This document shows, in pieces, positions 23,607 through 35,130 of a stretch of DNA of 64,000 nt. The stretch is from Diphasiastrum complanatum. Its lineage: Eukaryota > Streptophyta > Lycopodiopsida > Lycopodiales > Lycopodiaceae. How positions within the stretch are numbered: the first letter of the stretch is position 1; each line of letters starts with the position of its first letter. Both the position numbers and the translations under genes were made by a program. The stretch spans positions 18,749,041-18,813,040 of the forward strand of contig CM055093.1 in NCBI GenBank assembly GCA_029204225.1, read 5' to 3'. The notes beneath the pieces were generated by a model. That model searched no databases. It worked only from the letters and a program-made list of their open reading frames with translations, and was not told the DNA's origin.

Positions 23607-24760
23607 ATGGAGAGGCATGATGAAGTTAAAGAAAATGAAGGGGGTGGGTTGCAACATCCACCTTTGAAACAAATGTCTGTTCATACCAATGAACATCAGA
23701 GCCATGCTACAACAAGTCGGTGGTAGCATTTGATAAGGAGTTTCACAACTATCTTGTTGAACCAAGTACAAAAGGACATAGATATTCAACGCCTTCATTT
23801 TTTGACCAAAAAATCAATGAACAAAAAAAAAAACGCTCGTTGCCAACACTAGCTCCATCCACAATATATTTAAGCAAATACCAAGCCTTGGAACGAAAGT
23901 GTCAAAAGTTGGAGAAGTTGGTTGAAAGGACTGTAGTAGAGAGGGATACGGCCAGACTGACAATAACAAACTTGGAGGCTAAATTGCAGGCATTGAAAGA
24001 TGTGAAGGAAGAACTTCGTAACACGTTTTTGCACAAGGAGATTTATAGGGATAATTTTCACAATGTTCGCCAAGAGCTAGACAAGGAGAGGGAGAAACCT
24101 TGACTACAAGGTGAGGCGATTAAACTACTACAAAAACAAGATGAAGAAAAAAGAATAAAGGAATTGCAGGTTGCAAGGGGGCACCTCCTAACATTGCCAA
24201 CCTTCTCCACCATTGCTATCATCCAAGATAGTCAAATCCTTGATAGATATGACAAGATGATTTTGCACGTGCCACCCTTGGTAGCACCTGTCAGGAACAT
24301 TAAGTATTGTGAAAGAGTGCTAGCTCCAAGACAAGATAGCCACATGTTTAGATGGCCATTGATTGAAGGGGATTTCTCAAGTTTCAGTATGGCTTGTCTA
24401 TCCCTTGTCAGTTTTTATGAGGAGTCAAGGGGATCATTGCACGAGGTTGTGAGATTGGCTGGATTCTATGCCAACTATCTTCGAGTTTGGTTTTGTCGGG
24501 TGATAGGTGTCCTTAACAAGCCCAAGGTGGAAAACGATTGGTTCGACCCAAACTTGCCAGTGCCAAAGGGGTTGGACTTGTTGTTATATCTCAAAGTTTG
24601 AGATTCTTCTTCATTGGAGCGAAAAATCTTTGGGGAGATGGTGAAGCACAATTTCATTGAGGGAGTGGACCAGTGCTTCCATGATGTCTCGGATTGGTTT
24701 TTGGTAAAGATGGATGCATGTCGAGAAGCTATTCCTAGTCCCTTTGAAAAAAAGAAATGA
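23607..24760 (+). pseudogene. Unrecognised coiled-coil protein, decayed
   Basis: An ATG at 23607 starts a frame that shifts by one base near 23720 and then continues to a TGA at 24758, broken by two in-frame TGA codons (24101-24103 and 24599-24601). Read through, it gives about 385 residues. The first part has a Lys/Gln-rich linker, and then a heptad-like Glu/Lys/Leu-rich coiled coil (KYQALERKCQKLEKLVERTV onward, about 23870-24170). The second part is globular with blocks such as RWPLIEGDFSSFSMACLSLV, RLAGFYANYLRVWFCRVIGV and DWFDPNLPVPKGLDLL. I do not recognise the family. It ends about 360 bp before the GA repeat and 930 bp before the MULE transposase, so it could be a second gene of that transposon or a captured host gene. 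No evidence decides between these. Confidence 0.5.
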
Positions 24761-25120
24761 TTGGCTCTTCGGGTATTTTATTTTTGTGTCAATTAGAGCC
24801 ATTTGCTATCATGTCAATTGCAAGACATGTCCAAGCGCATAGCCGATCTTGGGATAGAGAATACATTGATTAGCCAAAAGCTCCATAAAGTGGATCAGAA
24901 AGCGGGCATCCATTCATGCAATGTTGTGTAAACAATGCCAGCATTATGCTTATCTACCCTATTGAGTGTAAATTATGCGAATCAAGCATAGTTTGGTTAT
25001 TACTATATCTTGTTTATTTGTCAGGTGTTGCAATATAGCTATAGCATATTGGAGAATGGGAGATATTAAAAAACAAATGATATATGTGAAATGAACAATT
25101 TTATGCCTTTTATTCATATC

Positions 25121-25595
<475 letters not shown>

Positions 25596-25691
25596 TGTTC
25601 ATCTTAGCCCAAATTTTCTTCGTCGAGGGTGGACAATTGCATAACCTTATCAAATTGATCTTTCTGAATTGTATGTAGGGTTACATCACAT

Positions 25692-28600
25692 ATGGAGCAC
25701 AAAGAATTTGTTCCAGATATCCATACCAGCCATTATTACACAAACCTATTGTTAAATTCGGACTCTGAGGGTAGTGGTTATGAGATATGTGATACTGACC
25801 TTAGATCATCAATGGATGAAACAATATATCATTCAATTGATGATGTAAGTGGCCTTAATCGATCGAATCCAGAAGCCTGTGTACCTTCTGTAGACATCAA
25901 GGAGCACACATCCCCTGCCTTCTTCTCTTTTAATTCTCGATCGCACCATCTTATGTGTGCAAGTATCAGTAGCTCCACTTTTCTAGCATATAGAGAGATT
26001 TTGGGTGTTGAACCCGCCTTTACAGCTCCTCCACGAAACAAAAAAAAAAACCAAAACCAGAGTATGATGTTGCACAAAAATGGATAGAAATGCAAATGAA
26101 TGTGTCTACAAACCATTTACCCTGGGACAGAGGGAATTTGTTTCAAGTCTAAAAGGTCCCTACTCATTCCACATGTAGAACAATGGCACGAGTTGTTTTG
26201 TGATTGTCATGTCGACATGGTGACTGGGAAACACAATAATTTAACTCAAACCACTGAAGCAATAAAGTCACATTGGGTCATCGGTCTTAGAAAATATGGA
26301 ATTGCAAATTCATTTATCAAGGCCAGCTACAATGCATGTTCAATTTGCCATGGTGTGATTGCAAATCCAGTTGGTCGTGAGCATGTTTCGTTCACACATC
26401 GATGCTTGCTAAGATAGAAGAAATAATTGTTGAGCATCGAGTGATGCTAGTTTGTATACGGTCTTCGTTTTTTGGAAAGAGTAATACATTTGCCACAGAG
26501 GAAAGAGAAGATCTACCACACAAGTTTCACACATTTTGCCGCGTAGGAGTTGTAGAGTGGAATGTCCTTTTCAAGTAAGAGTTACTATCCCAGTAAATAC
26601 AAAAGACATGGCACGTATCCAAATGTATGTTGTGCATGAGTACCATCACCTTAGATCAGAAGAGGATATACTATATTTGCATCCACATCCCCTCGTGGTG
26701 CACGAGTGTGAGAGAGATTTACAGGCATACAAGGAAGCATCTCAACTATCCAATGCATCCATCCATCGGGCACCCTTCTTGAAAGCACAAGTTAGCGAGG
26801 CAGATCAATCATGCTTTAGATTTTTTCTCGTCCCAAAGGAAATATCCCAATTGTCATTCAAGCTGAAAACGAAAGGTAATTTGATGCATAGTAGTGCATG
26901 TAATCTATACCTTTTTTATTTTTTTTATTTTCAGATTTACCAAATGGATGGGGTTAATTAAAAAAAAAGTCATGCATGGGACAGATGCCTTTAGCTCGGA
27001 TGACTGGAGGAGGTATTGTGATTAGTAATCTAAAGTAGTCACATGTAACATCATCTAGCATTGTGATTTATTAAGTTGACTCATGTCTTTAACAGAAGCT
27101 CCTATAACAGGTCATCTACTATCACCCATATAACCCCGAACATGAGGAGGAAAGTAAGAGGCCATTTGTACTTGTCTTGCAAGATCTATGGATGTTAGAT
27201 ATTGCTCGGCGTTTTACCAAAGATAGTGCATGGGCTGTTGATTCAACCTTCAAGACAAACCAATTTAATTTTTCCTTATTTGGGGCGGTTGTCCCAAATC
27301 AGGTTGGCAATGCCATGCCAATTTGGTTCATGTTGTGTTCGAATGATAAAGGACAACAACACAGAATATTGCACTATGTCTAACATTTCAAGCAGTATCT
27401 GGTGGAATTGGATCCATAAGGCCGCGTGCTATTGTTATAGACAAGTCCATAACAGAACTACATGCCATAACGGAAATTGTAGCAAATGACAAGGCATGTT
27501 GGATCATGGAAGGAGAAAATCGTAAGTCGTTGGTATGCAATATACTTCTTTGCACATTCCATGCCAAAAAGGCATGGTGGAGACACTATTGCCAAAAGTC
27601 CCAGTAGATGAAAGAGACGCCCTTTACAAAGACATGTGTGACTTATTGCAGTCTTCTTCTGAAAAAGAGTTTGATGGACTAGTGTGGTCATTTGACCATA
27701 AGTATGCACATTTGATTGATGTTTTACAATATGTTCATAAGGGGTGGACTGGAAAAGATGATGTTTGGAGGCAAATGTGGCCAAAATGGGGGCGATTATT
27801 TCCACACGGACATGTGGACACGACAAATTTGATTGAGAGGACATGGCACCACCTAAAATATAGTGTCCTTAGGGGAAAAGTGAATCGCAAGGCTACGGAC
27901 CTCGTCAGCTGTTTGATCGGATCATCTGCGACGGGCATGCATCGTGGTGGAACGATGTTGGAACATTACAAACTAAAGCAAATAATTGGTTAGTGGAAAC
28001 ATCACATTCACTTTTTACATACCAATTTCTTTGATTTTCACAATATCTCATCAACATGCATACTCATTAAGAACACATGTGTGGATTACAGATGACTTTG
28101 GAAGATTTTCAAGGAGGATTATAACAAATTCTCATAAGCTGAGGAATCTAGCAGGAATACAATTACTTGAGCATTATGAACATGACAAGGCAATCATCAG
28201 GATGTTGGATGAAACCAACTTGATTTTTAGTGTGAGAAGTGAAGTAAATGCTGAGAAGCGGTATGTAGTGAACCTTGCAAAGGAATCATGCTCTTGTTTT
28301 GATAGTTCTTCTTGGTGCAAGCATTTGGTAGTGGCACAAAAATACGATGCCCCACTGATGAACCACCACAAATTCCTTGCCACCCACACAAGAATCTCGA
28401 GTGAAGGGGAAGCGACAATTCCATTTTGTGAACAGGAGAGAGAGACCATTGATTGTCCTTCTGAAAAGAGATATTAATAAACCCAAGCATGAGGAATTAG
28501 TTGAGACGTTGCTGCCAAAACCAATGGTCTTCGCCAAACATTGGAGCGTGAATGCACAAACCTACACATAAGTAGTCAAGGGCTATCTTGTGATGAGATA

Positions 28601-29176
28601 TCTGACTTAATACGCATGACAACTATTTTGCAGGATGCATACAACATGTTTGGAAATGTCACAACACCGGAAACAACCTCTATGCCGAAGAGGGGTACCA
28701 TACTCCCCCTTCAATACAATGTGACTAGAACACGTCTCGGACATGGTGCAAAAAGAATGTCCACCAAGAAACCCACCACCAATCCCACAAACTTGCACAT
28801 TTCAAAGTCTACCCAAGAAAGGCCTATAAATGATACAAAATACAAGCGAACCATGGCCAAGAAACGAACACGGATTCGTACCCCAAAAATCCATAGGGCT
28901 TCTTGTGAACATTGCCGAGTGTACAACATTTTTGTTGAGGGCTTAAACACGATCACATGCAAAAACTGTAGTGCGACTATGACAAGGAAAATAGAAGTTA
29001 GCAAGAGGGCATGCATCTCTGGGGAGGTCAATGAAACTCATGGAGAAAGTTCCAAAGTCGACAACCAGGGGATGACAACTAACCAAAACATACAAATGAT
29101 TCCATTGGAGTGGAGATGGTTAAAACTACATTCTCCACAAATGAGTTTCAATGTATGGAGAATAACAATGTACTAA
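25692..29176 (+). pseudogene. Mutator-like (MULE) transposase with SWIM finger, decayed
   Basis: Domains in order: an acidic N-terminal region (25692-26087); an HHCC-like zinc-binding segment (26189-26345: HVDMVTGKH, then GLRKYGI and CSIC); a WRKY/FAR1-like DNA-binding remnant (26536-26875: ECPFQVRVTI); the DDE core with Asp at 27240-27242 (AWAVDSTFKTN), Asp at 27440-27442 (AIVIDKS) and Glu at 27835-27837 (NLIERTWHHLKY); a SWIM finger CSCFDSSSWCKH (28289-28323); and a C-terminal zinc ribbon with CEHC and CKNC (28904-28969). All three catalytic residues survive, but stops and frameshifts separate the blocks. Two short GT-AG introns are plausible (26876-26934 and about 27009-27094). Terminal inverted repeats were not found, so element ends are unknown. 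Confidence 0.82.
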
Positions 29177-30083
29177 CGGAAAGCGAGATTGCAAAAACAA
29201 TTTTCATTGAGGTGGACAATCTGATCCATGTAAGCGTCTGACTTGTTGGACGAGTCTACAAGATATCATTATTTGTTGATATTGTAGATAAGTTGTCTCG
29301 ATTGTAAGTCACAGCCATTATGAGTTATTTTATGATTCAGGTAATGGGTGATTTACATAAGATATGTAGGAAATTTTGGTTCTAATTATTTTTTGTTTGA
29401 AAATAAGATTATCTTGGAACTCAGTTGGAGTTGGATAATTGGTGGAACCAAAAGCCCAGGGCTTTAGAAATGAGGTTAATTAATCTTAAGTTATTCTAGA
29501 TCAAAACTTAAGTGTATTGGGGTCTAGATGTATTCTAGATGGAACCTTGACTTTGAAATGACATGTTGAGTCATGTCAAGAGTGAAGAATTTTGAGACTA
29601 CAATTCTTTATTGCCATCGTAAGGTGAGTAGATTCACATAAATCTGGAACTTTCCTAGTGGAAAGGATTTTTGTGGAGAAACTCATATGTCTTTTAAGAA
29701 CACTAGCATTCACGATCTCCTACTTTCAAGTATAGAATAAGAATCTGGTTAATTGTGATTGATGAATCATAGTTCAGGTTCCAGTCTATATTTGACTTCT
29801 AAGAGAGGATAACATGAGCGTAGTGTAAAGATTTGATGTTTTGTGCATCAGTCTCCTGATGACAATCTCATTGGATAAGGTATCTTCCATTGATTGAGTT
29901 TGCTTGTTATAGTAGTAAGTTTTTGGCTACTGGATATAGTCAGTCTATGCTTATGTATGGATTTCAATCTGGATCTTCGGTAATGGTTGAAACTGAGTCG
30001 ATTAAAGTTCAAAAAGTGGAAAATTCTTGCGAGAAATGCAAGAAATGCTATAGTTAGCAAGTGAAAATGTTCTAAGTACCTAA
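29177..30083. other. Gap between MULE and Copia E
   Basis: About 0.9 kb of AT-rich sequence with no supported gene. It may include the unseen 3' terminal inverted repeat of the MULE. Confidence 0.45.
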
Positions 30084-30088
30084 GATCG

Positions 30089-30923
30089 TGTTGGAGTTTA
30101 ATCTTACTCCTAATCATCCTAACTGCCCTCCTTCCTTCTCTCAATTTTACTCTCTCAAATAAAACCTACAGAAAATAAACTATTTTTCAATAGTCTGTAT
30201 TTTTTGGACTGACTGTCGCTACAGTCTGCAATTTTCCTCGCAATTTTTTATAGGCAAAAAACCTGACACTGTCGTCTTTTCAGCTTCGAGCCATCCTGAG
30301 CAACTGTTTTTTTGCAACACTTGTGTTAACTCAGTTTTCTAGGCCATTTCAGACACTTCCAAAAATGCGACATTGCCTTGGAAAAATGCAAAAAATACGA
30401 CACTGCAGTTTCTACACAGGCAAAAAACCCGACACTCTGCATAAATACATAGGATTTCAAGTACAGATTCACGCTCCAATAACAATTGTTCTAATTAGTC
30501 AGTTATTAGCTGTTAAGCAATCTTGTAAATGTAAAACTAGAATAATGCAAGATCTTACAATTGCTATATATGTAAATGAGTGATTGAATCGATGGCGGAA
30601 TGAAGATCAGAGAGATAGATCTACGACCAAAATTGGTCTTTCAGTAGCTGAGTCCTCAGAGTTAGTGATTATAGAGAGAGATATATATTCAAAACTTTAG
30701 CAATTGATTTGAGTCTTTAAGTAGAACCACGCGCTTATCAGCGCAATTGTATTGTGGTCTGATCATTATTACTACAACTTTATTATACAGATTCGCTACT
30801 ATTCTAATCTTTGCATTCTTGTTGAATGAAATTAACTCTCACTCCTCTTACGCAAACATCATTATAAGAGAAATGTATGGTTGTCTTTGACGCCTAAGCT
30901 ATTTCCACATTCTCTTTATATCA
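30089..30923 (+). repeat. 5' LTR of Copia E
   Basis: About 835 bp. It aligns along its length with 34253-35130, including the TGTTGGAGTTT start, the ggactgactgtcgctacagtc stretch, the accaaaattggtctttcagt stretch and the CTTTATATCA end. It differs from its partner by scattered substitutions and an insertion near 34435-34470 in the 3' copy. Confidence 0.88.
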
Positions 30924-33900
30924 GGTTATCAGCAAAAGAGGAACTCTTTTGTAGATATTGCAAAAGATCAAACCATGACATTAAGGAATGTTGCATCCTC
31001 AATCACAATGAAATGAGAAAGAAGATGCGGCAGCACCAAGACGGAGGTTTTGACTCTATCAAAAATTCCCAAGAGGATGACAAGGCGCTGATGGTACAAG
31101 ACCAACCAAGTAGAGATGCATGTCAATGGTATCTTGATTCAGGTGCTTCACAACACATGACACCATGTACAAACCTTTTCTCTACTCTCACAGCAACAAA
31201 TTCAAAGTACATTTTCTTTGGCGACTCAAGCTCCCACAAAGTCGAAGGCCAAGGCATTGTCCGACTTCAGTTCCCTGACGGCATCACTAGACAGTTAGAT
31301 GGTGTACTTTCCGTATCCAAGTTAACAAGGAACTTATTGTCTATTAGCAAGATCACCGATCAAGGCTATAGATCTTTGTTTACTACTAGTCGATGTACTA
31401 TTTTTGATGGGAATTCTAATGAAATCCTCTTTGCACACAGAGAAATAAATTTGTATATCTTGAGTCATGATTATGCACTTACTATGAGTAACTCTGATGC
31501 TCATGTTTGGCATCAAAGACTAGGTCATTTAAACATGCGTTCAATCTTTACATGCATCATAACAAATTGGTCAAGGATATGAATATCAATGTTGTTTCTA
31601 CAACTAATCAAACTGTCTGTGAAAATTGTTTACTATTGAAACAACCTAGAACAAAATTTCCAAGAGGACAAGCCAGGAGAGCGAAGCCCATTCTATCACT
31701 GATTCACAGTGATTTATGTGGTCCTATGAGCGTACCCTCCTTGGGTCAAGCTCTATATTTTATCACATTCATTGATGACTACTCCCGGTTCACCAGAATT
31801 ATGTTCATAAAGAACATGTCAGAAGCATTCAATCGCTTCAAAGAATTCAAGCAATATGTTGAGAACTAGACTGGTTAGAGAATCAAGGCCCTGCGATCTG
31901 ATTCAAGGGGAGAGTACCTATCAAATGAAATGACAGACTACTTATCATCATATGGCATGCACCATCAGTTCACAACGAGCAACACTCCACAACAAGATGG
32001 CGTAGTTGAGTGAAAGTACCGAACACTATTAGAAGCTTCACGATCCATGATTGTCAACGCTCAATTACCCCAGAAATTTTGGGCTGAAGCCATTTCTACA
32101 ACCTACTATCTGCAAAATTATTCCAGCACGAAGGCAGTCGACTCCAAGACACCCTTTGAAGCCTATTACGGCTACAAACCAAGTCTGAAACACTTATGTG
32201 TATTCAGATATCTCTGTTATGCTCAAATATCGTCTGATCTTAGGAAGAAACCAGACCCAATAAATTGTAAGTACATATTTGTCGGCTATTGAACATCACA
32301 CAAGGCTTATCGCATTTATGATGTTGAGACTAGTCAGAGCTCAGTCAGTCGCGACATTGTCTTTCTTGAAGACAAATTCCATGATTTCAAGCAGAAGCAG
32401 CCAATGCAGGAGTCTGTCACAGTAGCTCCATTCTCCATCGATAGGCATCAATCTACGAATGCTCAAATGTAGGAGTTTGTTCCAACAACTCCATTTATCA
32501 TCGATGGGCCTAGACCCATGACTGTTCAACCACAAGCTAAAGCTGTCCCAGTCATTTACCCAGGAGAAACATCCACTCAAGCACCTGCAGTTCGAAGGTC
32601 TGCAAGACAATGACAGCAACCTGATCGTTTTGTCCCTCAGGCCATTCATCAGTCATGATGAAGCTGCCACTGTTGCAGAAGCACTGTCAATGCCCAATGT
32701 AGATGAATGGATAGCTGCCATGGATGCTGAGTACCATTCCTTGATGAAGAACAAGACCTGGAGTCTTGTCAATCCTCCTATAGGTATGAAGCCTATTGAC
32801 TCTAAATGGATCTTCAAGCTAAAGCTTAAGCCAGATGGATCAATATCCAAATGGAAAGCTCGTTTAGTGGTTAAAGGATTTAAGCAAGTTTATGGAATAG
32901 ATTACACTGACACCTTTAGTCCAGTGGTAAAGCATCAATCCATCTGCACCTTGCTGGCTATAGCTGCTGCAGAGGATATGGACATTCTCCAGAAGGACGT
33001 CCAAACAGCATTCCTTCATGGATATATACAAGAAGACATATTCATTTATCAACCAAGAAGGCTACATCCTTCAAGGCAAAGAGCATTTGATATGTAAATT
33101 CCACAAGGCACTGTATGGCCTCAAGCAAGCTCCTAGGACCTGGTATGATAGAATAAATCACTTCTTGTTGCAGCATAGCTTCATTTCTTGCTCTGCAGAC
33201 TCTAATGTGTATCTCAATCGTAAAGGGTCAAGCTATGCTATAATAGCATTATACGTTTATGATTCCTTAATTATCAACAATTCAAATCAGTTATTACAGG
33301 AAACCAAATCTCTGCTTTCATCAGAGTTCGAGATGATTGGCCCAATCCATTACTCACTCGGTATGGAGATTCACAGAGATCGTGCAAGCAGAAGAATTAC
33401 TATAAGCCAAGAGTCCTATCTAACCCATTTACTTCGCAGATATGGCATGGAGGACTGCAAATCGATAGACACACCCATGGATCCAAGATCTAAGCTGTCC
33501 AAAGACATGTGCCCCAGAACTCAAGAAGATCAGCAAGAAATGTGCAGGTATCTTTATCAGTCCGTCATATGATCTATAATGTATTCTATGATATGCACAC
33601 GACATGATCTTGCATATGTACTTAAGCACACTATCTCAATACATGTCAAATCCAGGCTTACAGCATTGGAAAGCTCTGCAAAGAGTACTAAGGTACATTC
33701 AAGCTTCGAAGCACTATACTTTAAGCTATAATGGTAATATAGAAGCTGCACTTACTTTAATCACATATTCAGATTCAGATTGGACAGGAGACATGAATAC
33801 CAGGAAATCCACATCAGGATATATTTGTTTCCTTGCAGGAGGACCCATTTCATGGAACAACAGAAAGCAGAAATGCATTTCATTGTCCTTCACAAAATCC

Positions 33901-34233
33901 GAATATGTTGCAGCTACATTAGCAGTGTAGGAGATAATTTGGCCAAGAAGGCTATCGAAGGATCTGCAATTCCCACAGATCGTTCCAACAATACTCCAGT
34001 GCGACAATCAGAGCTCTATAGCTCTATGTATGAACCCACGTACTCATAATAGAACTAAACCTATAGAAGTTCAATTTCATTTTCTTAGAGAGAAGGTTAT
34101 GAACCAAGATGTTGTACTTAGTTACTGTCATACAAACAGTATGTTGGTTGATATTTTGACAAAGCCATTGTCTAGAGATAAACATTCTACCTTAGTAGAT
34201 ATGATAAATCTCAATTGTAGTTCAGATTCATAG
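30924..34233 (+). pseudogene. Copia E pol remnant
   Basis: A gag knuckle (FCRYCKRSNHDIKEC) near 30945 is followed by protease WYLDSGASQHMT and GAG-pre-integrase (WHQRLGHLNM, then CENC in another frame). Integrase shows HSDLCGPM and LRSDSRGEYL but has TAG/TGA stops, one of them replacing a residue next to the last catalytic Glu (QDGVVE then stop). RT (32640-33570) shows WIFKLKLKPDG, KARLVVKGF and YGLKQAPRTWY. The catalytic box is YVYD instead of YVDD, which removes an essential Asp. RNase H (33604-34200) has YSDSDWTGD and LTKPLSRDK. Multiple stops and the active-site change mean it is inactive. Confidence 0.88.
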
Positions 34234-34252
34234 CAGTAAACTTAAGGGAGAG

Positions 34253-35130
34253 TGTTGGAGTTTCATCTTACTCCTAATCATCCTATTGCCCTCCTTCCTT
34301 CTCTCAATTTTACTCTCTCAAATGAAACCTGTAGAAAATAAACTATTTTTTAACAATCTGCATTTTTTGGACTGATTGTCGCTACAGTCTGTATTTTTCC
34401 TCACAATTTCTGACATGGAAAAAATCCGACACCGTCGCCAAAACCCGATATTGTCGCCTTTCCACCTTCGGGCCATTCTGAGCAACTATGTTTTTGCAGC
34501 ACTTGTGTTAACTCAGGTTTTTAGGCCATTTCAGACACTTCTAGAAATGTGACACTGCCTTGGAAAAATATGAAAAATGTGACCACTACGTTTTACACTA
34601 CAGTTTTACACGGGATTCTACACAGGCGAAAAACCCGACACTTTGCATAAATACATAGGATTCCAAGTACAGATTCACGCTCCAATAACAACATTTCTAA
34701 TTAGTCAGTTAATCAGTTGTTAAGCGATCTTGTAAATGTAAAGCTAGAATAATGCAAGGTCTTCCAGTTGCTATATATGTAAATGAGCGATTGAATCAAT
34801 GGCAGATGAAGATCAGAGAGATAGATCTATGACCAAAATTGGTCTTTCAGTAGCTAACTCCTTAGAGTTAGTGATTATAGAAAGAGAGAGATATTCAGAA
34901 CTTTAGCAATTGATTTGAGTCTGTAAGTAGGACCATGTGCTTATCAGCGTAATTGTATTGTGGTCTAAACGTAGTTACTACAACTTTATTATACAGATTC
35001 GCTATTGTTCTACATCTTTGCATTCTTGTTGAATGAAATTAACTCTCACTCCTCTCACGCAAACATCATTATAAGAGAAATGTATGGCTGTCTTTGACGT
35101 CTAAATTATTTTCACATTTTCTTTATATCA
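34253..35130 (+). repeat. 3' LTR of Copia E
   Basis: About 878 bp, preceded by the PPT. It is slightly longer than the 5' copy because of a short insertion containing a second cccgatattgtcgcc-like phrase. It is followed by ggttatcagcaaaagagga, the same PBS-like sequence that follows the 5' LTR. Confidence 0.88.

Larger units (their letters stand above)
30089..35130 (+). mobile_element. Copia element E with two LTRs
   Basis: Plus-strand Copia of about 5 kb. The 5' LTR (30089-30923) and 3' LTR (34253-35130) both begin TGTTGGAGTTT and end CTTTATATCA. The 3' LTR is preceded by a PPT (cttaagggagag). Internal sequence runs gag knuckle, protease, integrase, RT and RNase H. Most of gag is missing: the knuckle starts about 20 bp after the PBS-like sequence. 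The sequence after the 3' LTR repeats that PBS-like stretch, so the right edge is not a simple host junction and no target duplication is visible. Confidence 0.9.
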
